Positions 28,225 to 38,031 of a stretch of DNA of 64,000 bases are shown here, one piece after another. The position numbers and the translations under genes were made by a program. The stretch lies in NCBI RefSeq assembly GCF_001310955.1, contig NZ_BAZX01000009.1:1-64000 (forward strand). The letters run 5' to 3'. The notes under the pieces were generated by a model that had not been told where the DNA came from, searched no databases, and saw nothing but the letters and a program-made list of their open reading frames with translations. The stretch's first letter is position 1, and each line of letters starts with the position of its first letter. The stretch comes from Marinifilum fragile JCM 15579. GTDB lineage: Bacteria; Bacteroidota; Bacteroidia; Bacteroidales; Marinifilaceae.

Positions 28225-28795
28225 TACGCCAAAAAATAAATACAATATTATCAAAAGCATTGTAATCCTTTCGGGGATTGCAATGCTTTTGTCTTGTGAG
28301 AACAGCATGAAAGAGGTGCAGAGTCTTACAACCAACCAAAATCTTCCTTTGCAACAAGGCAAAGAGGTTGAATTTATTTTCACCGATTCAACAAAAATTC
28401 AATACCGAGCTTTTGCTATAGAATTTATTGAAACAGATTCGGAAGAAAAAGGAATGCTTCAAGAATTCCCCAAAGGTGGCAAGATCATTTCGTATGATAA
28501 AGATGAAAGTGTAGCATGGGAAATTAAAGCCAACTATGCAAAGCATTACCCTAAGGATGAACTTTGGGAGTTAAGAAATAATGTGGTTGCCAAAAGTGCA
28601 GACGGAAAAACAATTAGTTCTGAACTTATGTTTTGGGATCACACTAAACAGTTAATTTATTCAGATCAGTACACCAGAATTATAACCTCTGATGGTCAAG
28701 TTCTAGAAGGTTCCAGCTTTTCAACCGATGAAGACATGAATGAATTACGAATGACACAAGGCTCAGGAAAAGTATATTTTGAGGACAAAAAGTAA
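28217..28795 (+). CDS. lptC: LPS export ABC transporter periplasmic protein LptC
   Basis: LptC bridges the LptBFG transporter and LptA in the lipopolysaccharide export path. From ATG at 28217 (MNSTPKNKYN) the product is 192 aa with an N-terminal hydrophobic segment ending in a lipobox, MLLSC. It is therefore probably a lipoprotein rather than the single-pass form of E. coli. The body has the LptC/OstA-like beta-jelly-roll pattern: FTDSTKIQYRAFA, KGGKIISYDKDESVAWEIKA, LWELRNNVVAKSADGKTI, and YSDQYTRIITSDGQVLEG. The chosen ATG overlaps the preceding stop codon. An earlier in-frame ATG at 28178 would add a tail inside the TPR gene. No lptA or lptB is in the window. Confidence 0.85.
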   Translation: MNSTPKNKYNIIKSIVILSGIAMLLSCENSMKEVQSLTTNQNLPLQQGKEVEFIFTDSTKIQYRAFAIEFIETDSEEKGMLQEFPKGGKIISYDKDESVAWEIKANYAKHYPKDELWELRNNVVAKSADGKTISSELMFWDHTKQLIYSDQYTRIITSDGQVLEGSSFSTDEDMNELRMTQGSGKVYFEDKK

Positions 28796-28845
28796 GCAAT
28801 AATCAATAAAGCTTATTATCTTGCATACAACAAAACCTGATTAAA

Positions 28846-29049
28846 GTGAATCAAAAACTACCATTAGTATTAGAAATTGTTTGGCTGATTGTAATGATTG
28901 CCAGTGCTAGCCTTGCCGTATACAGAACAATGCAAACCAATTTCTCCGAGAATATTTTATTGTACGTTATAGCAATATTAGCAGCTTTAATGTATACTTC
29001 GCGTAGATATCTTAGACGAACCCGAGAGAAAAACCAATCCCAAAAGTAA
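28846..29049 (+). CDS. Small membrane protein of unknown function
   Basis: This 67-aa protein has two hydrophobic helices (about 7-26 and 36-52) separated by a short polar loop (RTMQTNFSEN), and a very basic C-terminus (SRRYLRRTREKNQSQK) that should face the cytosol. The start is GTG. It ends at the base before the ATG of the CorC-type gene, and I recall similar short genes between lptC and the CBS membrane protein in related genomes. It may assist either neighbour, but nothing in the sequence says how. Confidence 0.65.
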   Translation: MNQKLPLVLEIVWLIVMIASASLAVYRTMQTNFSENILLYVIAILAALMYTSRRYLRRTREKNQSQK

Positions 29050-30309
29050 ATGAATGATCTGATCATCATTTTTGCCATGCTTGCTCTTTCCGCCTTTTTT
29101 TCAGGAATGGAAATTGCCTTTATTGCTGCCAACAAATTGCGCATGGAGTTGGATAGAAGTAAAAATACGGTTTCGTCCAGAATTATATCTATCTTTTCTC
29201 GATATCCTGGTCACTACATAAGTACCATGCTGGTTGGTAACAACATTGCACTTGTAGTATATGGTATTGTTATGGCAAAAATACTTGAACCTTCAATCCA
29301 GCTTTGGGTTGATTCTGAATCATTGGTTTTAACCATTCAAACAATAATCTCGACCATTTTGATTTTGGTGACAGCAGAGTTTATTCCAAAAACATTATTT
29401 AGGCTGAACCCTAATTTTGCATTGAATCTTTTTGCCTTACCTGTAATGTTCTTTTACATCTTGTTTTATCCGGTTACAATAATAACCATGATGCTATCAA
29501 AGAATATTATTCACAAACTATTCAAAACCAAAATTACCGAAGACGAGGAAACACAAGCTTTTGGTAAAATTGACCTAGATCACTTGGTGCAGGAAGGACA
29601 GGACACTCAAGCCATTGCTGAAGATGAATTGCATGATATCAAGATTTTTCGAAATGCACTGGATTTTTCGAAGGTTAAACTGCGCGAATGTATCGTTCCC
29701 AGGAATGAAATAGAGGCCATGGAATTAAATGGTACACTTGAAGAATTAACTCAGAGGTTCATTGAAACAGGCTACTCAAGAATTCTAATTTACAAGGACT
29801 CCATTGATAACATTATTGGCTACGTTCATTCATCGGTAATATTTAAAAAACCACAAAGTATTAAATCAGCCTTAAGCCGAATTATTTTTGTGCCGGAAAC
29901 TATGGCAGCGCATAAACTGCTTAACCTGTTTACCAAGGAACAGAAAAGCATTGCCGTAGTTGTTGATGAATTTGGCGGTACTGCAGGTATGGTTACCATA
30001 GAGGATATCATGGAAGAGATATTTGGTGAAATTGAAGATGAACATGATAATATTGACCTAGAGGAAGAAGTATTATCCGAGAATGAATTTATTTTCTCCG
30101 GTCGATTAGAGATCGATTACCTGAATGACAAATATGATTTAAACCTTCCTGAATCGGAAGATTTTGAAACCTTGAATGGATTCATTCTATTTAATCACGA
30201 AAGTATACCTAAGTACAACGAAACCATCAGAATTGAGAACTTTAATTTTAAGATTGTAGAAGTGAGTAATACCAGGGTTGAGAAAATTAAATTAACCATT
30301 ATCGATTAG
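29050..30309 (+). CDS. CorC/HlyC-type CBS-domain membrane protein
   Basis: The 419-aa protein has the CNNM/DUF21 transmembrane module (about residues 1-190, with [20 protein letters not shown] and [15 protein letters not shown]), a pair of CBS domains (about 205-330, [29 protein letters not shown]) and a C-terminal CorC_HlyC domain (about 340-419). Relatives move Mg2+ or Co2+ or act as regulators; Bacteroidota also have GldE of gliding motility in this family. The absence of other gld genes here leaves the role open. It directly abuts the small membrane protein gene. Confidence 0.88.
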   Translation: MNDLIIIFAMLALSAFFSGMEIAFIAANKLRMELDRSKNTVSSRIISIFSRYPGHYISTMLVGNNIALVVYGIVMAKILEPSIQLWVDSESLVLTIQTIISTILILVTAEFIPKTLFRLNPNFALNLFALPVMFFYILFYPVTIITMMLSKNIIHKLFKTKITEDEETQAFGKIDLDHLVQEGQDTQAIAEDELHDIKIFRNALDFSKVKLRECIVPRNEIEAMELNGTLEELTQRFIETGYSRILIYKDSIDNIIGYVHSSVIFKKPQSIKSALSRIIFVPETMAAHKLLNLFTKEQKSIAVVVDEFGGTAGMVTIEDIMEEIFGEIEDEHDNIDLEEEVLSENEFIFSGRLEIDYLNDKYDLNLPESEDFETLNGFILFNHESIPKYNETIRIENFNFKIVEVSNTRVEKIKLTIID

Positions 30310-30543
30310 TTCTTTATTTCTCATTCACTGAATATTAGACTCAAAACCTACCCATAAATCATCATTGCTATTAGCAATTAATATTTGCCTGAAAACTCCT
30401 CATCTGAACATCAATCTTCAAACATTCATCAAGTAATTTTTACTTTACTATAAAAGACGCCAAACTGATAGCCATAAAAAGCAATCATTTCCCATTTTTT
30501 TGTATATTCGTAGCCTAATTAAGAAATATTTAAATCTTTTTCG

Positions 30544-32667
30544 ATGGCAACATTACAGAAAATAAGAAACCGTGGTGTGTTTATTGGGATCATCATTGGG
30601 GGAGCTTTGTTCGCATTTATTGCTGGTGACGCTCTAAAATCGGGTGGTTCCTTATTGACGAATTCACGAAATGAAATGGCAGAAATTGCAGGTGAATCAG
30701 TAAATATTCGTGACTTTCAGAATCGATTCAACCATAATATTGAAGTAGCTAAAATGATGTCTGGTCAATCTTCAATTCCATCAGAACAAATGGATAGATT
30801 AAGAGAACAGACTTGGCAGCAAATGGTTCAAGAAATGGTAATGAATGTTGAATATGATGAATTAGGAATTTCAGTAACTTCTGATGAATTATTCGACATG
30901 GTTCAAGGTAGAAATATCGATCCTACAATTCGTCAAATGTTCCAAGGTCAAGACGGAACTTTTAACAAAGAACAAGTAGTTGCAACTCTTCAACAGTTAA
31001 TTAACGCTCCTAAGGGAACTCCACAAAAAAACTATTGGTTGAACATCGAAAATGCAATGACTACTCAGAGAACTTTAACCAAGTACAATGCTTTAATCCA
31101 AAAAGGTTTGTACATGCCAAATGCAATGGTTAAAGATCTAGCTACCAAAGGAAGCAAAAAAGTAGATATCAACTATATTGTTAAAAATTACAACTTAATT
31201 CCAGATAGTACAATTACTGTAAGCGATTCTGAAATTAAAGAGTACTACAACGAACACAAAGAATTATTCGAACAAACTGAATCAAGAAGAATTGATTACG
31301 TTCCATTCTTGGTTGAGCCTTCGACTGATGATTATAAAGCTACTGAAAATTCGGTTGCTGATTTAAAAGCAGATTTTGCTGCTGAAACCAACAATGCTCA
31401 ATTTGTAGAGTTAAATGCTGATACGGATTTCAACCCTTTCTATTTGAAAAAAGAAGACATTACAAATGCTGAATTAGCAGAGTTTGCATTCTCAGGCAAA
31501 AAAGGTGATGTTAGTAATGTATACTCAGAAGGTGATTCATACAAATTGGCTAAGATTAACGAAATTAAAATGCTTCCTGATTCTGTTAAAGCTCGTCACA
31601 TCTTAATTCGTCCAATAAATGGAGATTATGTTGCTGCACAAGCGAAAGCAGACAGCTTAAAATCATTACTTGAAAAAGGTGCTCGTTTCGATGATTTAGC
31701 AAAAGCTAATTCAGATGACCAAGGATCAGCTATTAACGGTGGTGATCTTGGTTGGTTCACACAAGGTAAAATGGTTCTTCCATTTAGTGAGGCTGCTTTC
31801 GATTCAAAAAGAAACGAAATCAAAGTTGTTCTAACTCAATTTGGAGCTCACGTTTTACAAGTATCCAACAAAGGAAAAGATGTAAAGAAAGTACAGTTGG
31901 CCATTGTTGATCGTAAAGTTGAAGCAAGTAACAAAACAATTCAGGCTGCTTACGCTAAAGCTCGTACATTTGCTGGTAACAACCTAAGCAAAGAATCTTT
32001 CTTAAAAGCTGTATCTGAGCAAAACTTACAAAGAAGAACTGCTAACCTAAGAAGAGATACCAAGAACATTCCTGGTCTTGAAAACTCAAGAGAATTGGTT
32101 AGAGCAGCATACCAAACTGATGATATGGAAAGTGTTTTGATGAACAATGAACAGTCAGCAGTATTCGAATTTGGTGATAAATTTGTAGTTGCAGTTCTTT
32201 CTAGTATCAAAGAAGAAGGTTTCGCAAACATTAATGATGTAGCTTCTACTATTAAACGCGAGATTAGAAAAGAGAAGAAAGCTGAGCAAATGATTGCTGA
32301 ATTGAAGAAAAATAGCCAAGGAGCACAATCGCTTCTATCTGTAGCACAAAAAGAAAATCTTGAAGTAAAAAATGCAACTGGTGTTAGCTTCTCTTCATTC
32401 CAGATTCCTGGTGCAGGTATTGAACCAAACGTAATTAGTACTGCTTCTCTTCTTGAAAAAGGAAAAATTTCTGCTCCAATTGAAGGTAACCAAGGCGTTT
32501 ACATGGTATTAGTTACCAATGAAACAAGTGATGAAGTTACTGATGATACTGTTGAAGCTTTCAAAGCAAGATTAGAACAAGGATACCAATATCGTACAAA
32601 CTATCAAGCATTTCAGGCATTAAGAGAAAATGCTAATGTTGTTGATAAAAGATATAAGTTTTACTAG
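30544..32667 (+). CDS. PpiD-like periplasmic peptidyl-prolyl isomerase/foldase
   Basis: The 707-aa protein is anchored by one N-terminal helix (about 12-28, GVFIGIIIGGALFAFIAGDA) and carries a SurA/PpiD N-terminal chaperone region (about 35-230). A parvulin rotamase follows (about 345-440: VKARHILIRP, NGGDLGWFTQGKMVLPFSEA), then a second, degenerate parvulin-like segment with an AGIEPNVIST loop. PpiD proteins assist folding of outer-membrane and secreted proteins as they leave the Sec channel. It stands 234 bp after the CorC-type gene, with TATATTCG upstream as a possible -7 element, and is followed by a terminator. Confidence 0.9.
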   Translation: MATLQKIRNRGVFIGIIIGGALFAFIAGDALKSGGSLLTNSRNEMAEIAGESVNIRDFQNRFNHNIEVAKMMSGQSSIPSEQMDRLREQTWQQMVQEMVMNVEYDELGISVTSDELFDMVQGRNIDPTIRQMFQGQDGTFNKEQVVATLQQLINAPKGTPQKNYWLNIENAMTTQRTLTKYNALIQKGLYMPNAMVKDLATKGSKKVDINYIVKNYNLIPDSTITVSDSEIKEYYNEHKELFEQTESRRIDYVPFLVEPSTDDYKATENSVADLKADFAAETNNAQFVELNADTDFNPFYLKKEDITNAELAEFAFSGKKGDVSNVYSEGDSYKLAKINEIKMLPDSVKARHILIRPINGDYVAAQAKADSLKSLLEKGARFDDLAKANSDDQGSAINGGDLGWFTQGKMVLPFSEAAFDSKRNEIKVVLTQFGAHVLQVSNKGKDVKKVQLAIVDRKVEASNKTIQAAYAKARTFAGNNLSKESFLKAVSEQNLQRRTANLRRDTKNIPGLENSRELVRAAYQTDDMESVLMNNEQSAVFEFGDKFVVAVLSSIKEEGFANINDVASTIKREIRKEKKAEQMIAELKKNSQGAQSLLSVAQKENLEVKNATGVSFSSFQIPGAGIEPNVISTASLLEKGKISAPIEGNQGVYMVLVTNETSDEVTDDTVEAFKARLEQGYQYRTNYQAFQALRENANVVDKRYKFY

Positions 32668-32685
32668 ACAATAGTAAACACATAA

Positions 32686-32722
32686 GAAAAAAGCGAGGTG
32701 ATTCATTCATCTCGCTTTTTTT
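32686..32722 (+). terminator. Intrinsic terminator after the PpiD-like gene
   Basis: AAAAAGCGAG and CTCGCTTTTTTT (stem core 32691-32697 with 32711-32717) surround a short loop and end in a T-run. Confidence 0.85.
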
Positions 32723-32889
32723 ATTAGATGCTGATACGGTAGTAATGACTAACACCCCACAGAATCTTTATTTAAGTAATGAAGCTGATGAAGCTATTCA
32801 CCTAGGGTTAAGACACGTACATTTATCCGTAAATCATATCGTCAACAATGAATAAATTGCTCTTTAATAGATGTTAAAAGTTCATTCCA

Positions 32890-32926
32890 CGAAAAAAGAG
32901 CTGTCAACAAAAGACAACTCTTTTTC
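32890..32926 (-). terminator. Intrinsic terminator at the end of the dcw cluster
   Basis: AAAAAGAGCTGTC and GACAACTCTTTTT (32892-32925) form a stem with T-runs on both strands, 22 bp past the stop codon of the yqeY-type gene. It can serve the minus-strand cluster. Confidence 0.8.
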
Positions 32927-32947
32927 AATATCGTACAATAAAAGAAT

Positions 32948-33394
32948 TTACGAAAGTAAAGCTTTTACCTTATCAGCAACGGCTTTACCATCGGCTTTAC
33001 CTGCCAATTGTTTTGTAGCCATTCCCATTACTTTTCCCATTTCTTTCATTGATGAAGCTCCTGTATCAGCAATAATTTTTTGAACTGCTGCAGTCAATTC
33101 CTCATCGTTCATTTGAGCTGGCAGATACACTTCAAGAAAACTCATTTCAAGCAATTCCGTATCAGCCAAATCTTCTCTTCCACCCTCCTTATAGGTATCA
33201 GCCGCATCTTTACGTTGCTTCACCAACTTCTGAATGATCTTAACAGCTGCCGCATCTTCAATTTCCGAAGCTCCTGTTTTAGTCATTTCAAGTGTAAGAG
33301 CAGTTTTTGCAGATCTTATTGCCTGTAACTTATCTTTTTCTTTTGCTTTCATTGCAGATTTCATATCTGCATTAATTTGTTCAAGTAAGCTCAT
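32948..33394 (-). CDS. GatB/YqeY domain protein
   Basis: This 148-aa protein is the stand-alone YqeY domain related to the tail of GatB, the amidotransferase subunit for Gln-tRNA. It is helical and Lys/Glu-rich, with LQAIRSAKTALTLEM, KQRKDAADTYKEGGREDLA and a C-terminal MGKVMGMATKQLAGKADGKA typical of the family. Its role as a stand-alone protein is not settled; a tRNA-related function is assumed. It lies 25 bp after the second ftsZ and is the last gene before the terminator, an arrangement seen in other Bacteroidota. Confidence 0.88.
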   Translation of the reverse strand: MSLLEQINADMKSAMKAKEKDKLQAIRSAKTALTLEMTKTGASEIEDAAAVKIIQKLVKQRKDAADTYKEGGREDLADTELLEMSFLEVYLPAQMNDEELTAAVQKIIADTGASSMKEMGKVMGMATKQLAGKADGKAVADKVKALLS

Positions 33395-33419
33395 AATATT
33401 TTATTTTATCAAAATTCGT

Positions 33420-34643
33420 TTATTCATCATCCAGAGTAAATTTAATCACATTTCCTGAATGATAACGTTTTTGATCTAGTTTCTGTTGTTTGCGTTTGTA
33501 TGCAGGAATACTTTCGAACTCATCAATTTCTGCATCCTTTAAATCCGTTAGAACCACCTTTTTTTCCTCAACTATTGGTTCCTCTTCCAACGACATTTTA
33601 GTTTGCTGAGCTGTACCTCTTCCACCTCTAAATGCAGTCGCTTTTGGTTTTTCAATTTCCTCAGTTATTCCACCATTTTCAAATCCTGTGGCAATAATGG
33701 TAACAGATACTTTCTTTCCTAATGCTAAATCCTGACCTGTTCCCCAAATAATAGATGCGCTGTCGCCAACCGCTTCCTGAACGTAATCCGTAATTTCACC
33801 AACCTCGTCCATGGTAACTTCCTCTTCTCCAGAGCTAATATTCAAAAGAATATTTCGAGCTCCACGAACATCGTTGCTATTCAATAAAGGAGATGTTAAT
33901 GCTTCTCGAATGGCATTTACTGATCGGTCTTCACCTTCTGCCGAGGCTGATCCCATAACAGCAACACCACTATCAGTCATTACCGTTTTTACATCTTCAA
34001 AATCCACGTTAATGTATCCATGTAAGGTAATAATTTCGGCAATTCCTTTGGCTGCTGTTGCCAATACATCATCTGCTTTGGCAAAGGCAGTTGAAAGCTT
34101 TAAATCTCCGTATATTTCACTCAATTTCTCATTATTAATCACCAATAATGAGTCTACATTTTCTTTTAATTTATTAATCCCCTCAATTGCTTGATTCAAC
34201 CTTTGACGACCTTCAAAACGGAAAGGAATGGTTACAATTCCTACTGTCAAAATTCCTTGTTCTTTTGCAGCTTTGGCAATTACTGGAGCAGCACCTGTTC
34301 CGGTTCCTCCACCCATTCCTGCAGTAATGAAAACCATTTTGGTATTATCGGCTAATACTTCATTAACATCATCAATATTTTCAATAGCCGATTGTGCTCC
34401 TCGTTCAGGTTTATTTCCGGCTCCTCTACCTTCAGTTAACGATTCGCCCAATTGAATTTTAACAGGTATTTCACTATTCTCCAAAGCCTGTGCATCGGTA
34501 TTGCAAATTACGAAATCTACATCCTTAATTCCTTGCTGAAACATGTAATTTACAGCATTACCACCACCTCCGCCAACACCAATTACCTTTATAATTGATG
34601 ATTCATTCTCGGGTAAGCTAAAATCAATTAAATCTTCTGCCAT
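33420..34643 (-). CDS. ftsZ: FtsZ, second copy
   Basis: This tubulin-like GTPase forms the cytokinetic ring. It is 407 aa, with the nucleotide loop VGGGGGNAVNYM (about 24-35), the tubulin signature GGGTGTGAAP (about 112-121), and the T7 catalytic loop NVDFEDVKTVM with both Asp residues. By eye the core is roughly two-thirds identical to the neighbouring copy. The C-terminal linker is short, and the end (FESIPAYKRKQQ, NVIKFTLDDE) has the look of a conserved FtsA-binding tail. It lies 54 bp downstream of the other ftsZ. Both appear catalytically intact, so this is a duplication rather than decay. Confidence 0.93.
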   Translation of the reverse strand: MAEDLIDFSLPENESSIIKVIGVGGGGGNAVNYMFQQGIKDVDFVICNTDAQALENSEIPVKIQLGESLTEGRGAGNKPERGAQSAIENIDDVNEVLADNTKMVFITAGMGGGTGTGAAPVIAKAAKEQGILTVGIVTIPFRFEGRQRLNQAIEGINKLKENVDSLLVINNEKLSEIYGDLKLSTAFAKADDVLATAAKGIAEIITLHGYINVDFEDVKTVMTDSGVAVMGSASAEGEDRSVNAIREALTSPLLNSNDVRGARNILLNISSGEEEVTMDEVGEITDYVQEAVGDSASIIWGTGQDLALGKKVSVTIIATGFENGGITEEIEKPKATAFRGGRGTAQQTKMSLEEEPIVEEKKVVLTDLKDAEIDEFESIPAYKRKQQKLDQKRYHSGNVIKFTLDDE

Positions 34644-34697
34644 TTTTTATACTTCTAATCTCTCCGAATTTATAATCACAATATCAAATTATTGAGC

Positions 34698-36002
34698 CTA
34701 CATAGGAGTATCCTTGTTATCAAATATATTTGAGAAACTTTTCTTAAACCAACCATTTAAGCTATCCTGTTCTTCCTCATCATCCTCTACTTCTTTAATT
34801 TCATTCTGATAATTTGGAATAGACTCTGATTTGACATTTCTTTTCACTTCAAAAATTTCTTCTTTTTCTTCCTCAGAGCGTTTACGCATTAATTCCTCGC
34901 GACGCTGAATTTCTTCTCTTCTTTTTGCAGCTGCTTTTTCTTCTTCCGCAGCCGGATTTTCAATGATTAATTCCAATTTAGGAGCATCCTCAGCTCTTTT
35001 TCTTGGTTCAATCATCAATTCTGGAATAGGATTTTCTGAAAATCCAGTTGCAATGATGGTAACGCTTAATTCGTCTCCCATTTTCTCATTGTAACCATTT
35101 CCCCAGATTACACTCACATCATCTCCAACAACATCCTGCACATAATCGGTAATCTGACTCACCTCCTGCATGGTAACTTCTTCATCACCCGAAATAATAT
35201 TCAAAAGAATATTTCGAGCTCCAACAATATTATTGCTATTTAAAAGAGGTGATGTTAAAGCTTCTTCGATAGCTCGAATTGATCTATCAGGCCCCGAAGC
35301 CTTAGCGGATCCCATTACAGCCACACCACTATTTCTCATTACTGTTTCAACATCAGCAAAATCGACATTTACGTATCCAGCAACAGTTATAATTTCAGCG
35401 ATACTTTTTGCAGCTACTGAAAGGACATTATCAGCTTCGGCAAATGCTTCAGAAAGTTTTAAATCTCCATACATTAACCTCAACTTTTCATTGTTAATAA
35501 TCAACAATGCATCAACATGCTTTTCAAGGTTTTCAATTCCTTCCAAAGCCTGTTGAATTCTTTTCTTTCCTTCAAATCTAAAAGGTATTGTAACAATTCC
35601 TACCGTAAGCACATCTTGTTGGCGAGCAGCTTCCGCAATAATAGGTGCAGCACCGGTACCGGTTCCTCCACCCATACCAGCAGTTACAAAAACCATTTTA
35701 GTTTTTTCACTCAAAACCTTATTAATATCATCTAAACTTTCGATTGCAGACTCTCTACCACGTTCAGGTTTATTTCCTGCTCCTCTTCCTTCGGTTAGCG
35801 ATTTTCCCAACTGAACTTTAATTGGGACAGGACTATTTTCGAGTGCTTGTGAATCAGTATTACAAACTACAAAATCAACCCCTGTAATTCCTTCTCTTAG
35901 CATGTGATTGACGGCGTTTCCTCCTCCGCCACCGACACCAATTACTTTAATTATGGATTTTTCTTTTGGTTCAAAATCAACCGGTAATAATTCGTCAATC
36001 AT
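34698..36002 (-). CDS. ftsZ: FtsZ, first copy (next to ftsA)
   Basis: This is the FtsZ encoded directly after ftsA, 434 aa. The core has VGGGGGNAVNHM, GGGTGTGAAP and NVDFADVETVM, so GTP binding and hydrolysis should be intact. After the core (about residue 325) comes a long, highly charged linker with many E/K/R (KRREEIQRREELMRKRSEEE), then SIPNYQNEIKEVEDDEEE. The extreme tail, WFKKSFSNIFDNKDTPM, can be drawn as an amphipathic helix and resembles the membrane-targeting end of FtsA encoded 32 bp upstream. The second copy lacks such a tail. Which copy is the ancestral ring protein is unclear from sequence. Confidence 0.94.
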   Translation of the reverse strand: MIDELLPVDFEPKEKSIIKVIGVGGGGGNAVNHMLREGITGVDFVVCNTDSQALENSPVPIKVQLGKSLTEGRGAGNKPERGRESAIESLDDINKVLSEKTKMVFVTAGMGGGTGTGAAPIIAEAARQQDVLTVGIVTIPFRFEGKKRIQQALEGIENLEKHVDALLIINNEKLRLMYGDLKLSEAFAEADNVLSVAAKSIAEIITVAGYVNVDFADVETVMRNSGVAVMGSAKASGPDRSIRAIEEALTSPLLNSNNIVGARNILLNIISGDEEVTMQEVSQITDYVQDVVGDDVSVIWGNGYNEKMGDELSVTIIATGFSENPIPELMIEPRKRAEDAPKLELIIENPAAEEEKAAAKRREEIQRREELMRKRSEEEKEEIFEVKRNVKSESIPNYQNEIKEVEDDEEEQDSLNGWFKKSFSNIFDNKDTPM

Positions 36003-36034
36003 GATCTCACAGTATTAGGGTTACAATAAGTTTT

Positions 36035-37297
36035 TTACATATCCACATCATGGGTATCAAATAAAGATCCTAGGAATGCTGTAATTCCTCTTTTCTTTTT
36101 TGGTCTATTTCCATTTAAATCGGTCTTTTCCAAAGGCTTTGTTTTGGGTTTTTCCATGCCTTTTAATAAAAGACCAATAGAGGTTGAATACATTGGATGA
36201 TCAATATTCTCATCAAAATTAACTTTTGAATTTCTAGGGAATCCTATTCTTACATCCAAATTCGTTCTTTGTTGTGTTAAAACATTTAGATTGGTTAGTA
36301 AACTTCCGCCACCAGTTAACACAATTCCAGCTCCAATTTTATCTTTTAATCCTGTTGATTCAACCTGAAATTTAACTGAATCAATGATTTCCTCCATTCT
36401 ACACTGGATAATTTGCGCAAGAAACTTAAAAGATATGTCTTTCTCGTCCCATCCTCCGCCAGCAGGAATAGTAACTACTTTATCATCTGAAGTCATATCA
36501 GCCACAGCTTCACCAAACTGCACTTTTAATGCCTCGGCCTGTCTTAAAAGTACCGAACATGCCTCTTTTATATCTCTGGTTACATGATCTCCACCAAAAG
36601 GAATGACCGAAGCATGCTTTAAAACGCCATCAAAATAAACGGTTACATCCGTGGTTCCACCACCTATATCGACAAGTACAACTCCAGCCTCTTTCTCTTC
36701 CTTGGTTAGAACTGCCAAGGATGAAGCCAAAGGCTCCAGAACCAATTCTTCTACATCCAATCCAACTTCGCGAACACATTTTTCGATGTTTCTGGCGGAA
36801 GCAGTTCTCCCAATTATAATATTGAAATGACCATCTAACCTTCGTCCTGCCATTCCAAGAGGGTTCTTTATTCCAACCTCCTTATCAACAACAAATTCTT
36901 GAGGAATTACATGTAAGATTTGCTCACCAATTTCAACAGGATGCTTGTAGTTCTCATTGGTAATTTGCTCTATATCTTCCTTAGTAATTTCTTCAACCGA
37001 ATTTTCTATATACTTAAATTTCCTCTCTTTAACTATACGAATATGCTGTCCGGCAATTCCTACATAAACTTTGGAAATTTCCTTATTGGCTTTTTCTTTC
37101 AAACGAGCTACAGCTTCATTAATAGCCTCGATTGTAAGTTCAATATCATGAATTACTCCACGCTTTACACCTTTAGAAACAGTACGCTCCATACCCAATA
37201 TGGTAAGTTTTCCGTCATCAGAAACCTCTCCAAGTATGGCAACAATTTTTGTTGTCCCTATATCAATTGCGGCTATTATATTATTCGTCCCAACCAT
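36035..37297 (-). CDS. ftsA: Cell division protein FtsA
   Basis: This actin-like ATPase tethers FtsZ filaments to the membrane. The 420-aa protein has the phosphate loop AAIDIGTTKIVAILG (about 9-23), the SHS2 (1C) domain around residues 85-170, and VVLVDIGGGTTDVTVY (about 205-220), with the adenosine motif GAGIVLTGGGSLL near 315. The C-terminus KKKRGITAFLGSLFDTHDVDM includes an amphipathic helix for membrane binding. It is positioned one base after ftsQ and 32 bp before ftsZ, the standard order. Confidence 0.96.
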   Translation of the reverse strand: MVGTNNIIAAIDIGTTKIVAILGEVSDDGKLTILGMERTVSKGVKRGVIHDIELTIEAINEAVARLKEKANKEISKVYVGIAGQHIRIVKERKFKYIENSVEEITKEDIEQITNENYKHPVEIGEQILHVIPQEFVVDKEVGIKNPLGMAGRRLDGHFNIIIGRTASARNIEKCVREVGLDVEELVLEPLASSLAVLTKEEKEAGVVLVDIGGGTTDVTVYFDGVLKHASVIPFGGDHVTRDIKEACSVLLRQAEALKVQFGEAVADMTSDDKVVTIPAGGGWDEKDISFKFLAQIIQCRMEEIIDSVKFQVESTGLKDKIGAGIVLTGGGSLLTNLNVLTQQRTNLDVRIGFPRNSKVNFDENIDHPMYSTSIGLLLKGMEKPKTKPLEKTDLNGNRPKKKRGITAFLGSLFDTHDVDM

Positions 37298-37298
37298 T

Positions 37299-38030
37299 CT
37301 AGTTCTTTTTTGTACAAACCACCTGATTTTCGTACTTCAGGTTGATTCTTTTGTATCTGTTCCACCCGGTTTTTGCAAATCCATCGGTGTACAAAGCATA
37401 CAATTTTTTGAATTTCTTCTGATAATTTTCAATGCTTCCCAACTCAATTTTATGTGCTCCAACGCGAGGTACTAAAACATACTCTTTCTCACGGGTTACA
37501 TGTATTTGAGTTATTTGCGACTTCCAAAATTCATCATTTGTAATAAATTTTACCAAATCAAAAAGCTCTTCTTTTATCAACAGCTCATTTACTGCCCCCG
37601 AAACCACCAAAACCCTTGATGTAAATTTAGGGGATAATGGCATTTTCTTTCCTTCCTCATCAATATAATATCCTCTTCCCTGTAAAATACGAACAATAGG
37701 ATTTCTCTGATGAATTTCAACAATCAGATTTCCCGAAAGTGAAGAATAAACCTCCGACTTTTTCACATATGGAACCTGATTGATCTTATCCTCCAAAACT
37801 TCCTTATTTATTGCATAAACAGAGTTTCCTTCCCAATCTGGATACTGCTTTTTTACAATTGTCTCTACATCTTTATTACTTACAAAACCACTGTCTACAC
37901 TATCTTTCACCTTAACTTTTATATCATTTAGGACAATGGCATCTCTTTTCTCACCTACAAACGAGAAGCTTACCAATAAATATCCCAGCAATGATACCCA
38001 AATTAATATGACAGTAATTTTTCTAAGCAT
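37299..38030 (-). CDS. ftsQ: Cell division protein FtsQ/DivIB
   Basis: This bitopic division protein is thought to link early and late divisome parts through the FtsQLB complex. The 243-aa chain has a short N-terminus, one transmembrane helix (about 5-25), a POTRA-like segment (about 30-100, VKVKDSVDSGFVSNKDVE, VPYVKKSEVYSSLSGNLIVEI) and a beta domain with GRGYYIDEEGKKMPLS. It is recognised mainly by this pattern and by its place between murC and ftsA, one base before ftsA. Confidence 0.88.
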   Translation of the reverse strand: MLRKITVILIWVSLLGYLLVSFSFVGEKRDAIVLNDIKVKVKDSVDSGFVSNKDVETIVKKQYPDWEGNSVYAINKEVLEDKINQVPYVKKSEVYSSLSGNLIVEIHQRNPIVRILQGRGYYIDEEGKKMPLSPKFTSRVLVVSGAVNELLIKEELFDLVKFITNDEFWKSQITQIHVTREKEYVLVPRVGAHKIELGSIENYQKKFKKLYALYTDGFAKTGWNRYKRINLKYENQVVCTKKN

Positions 38031-38031
38031 G

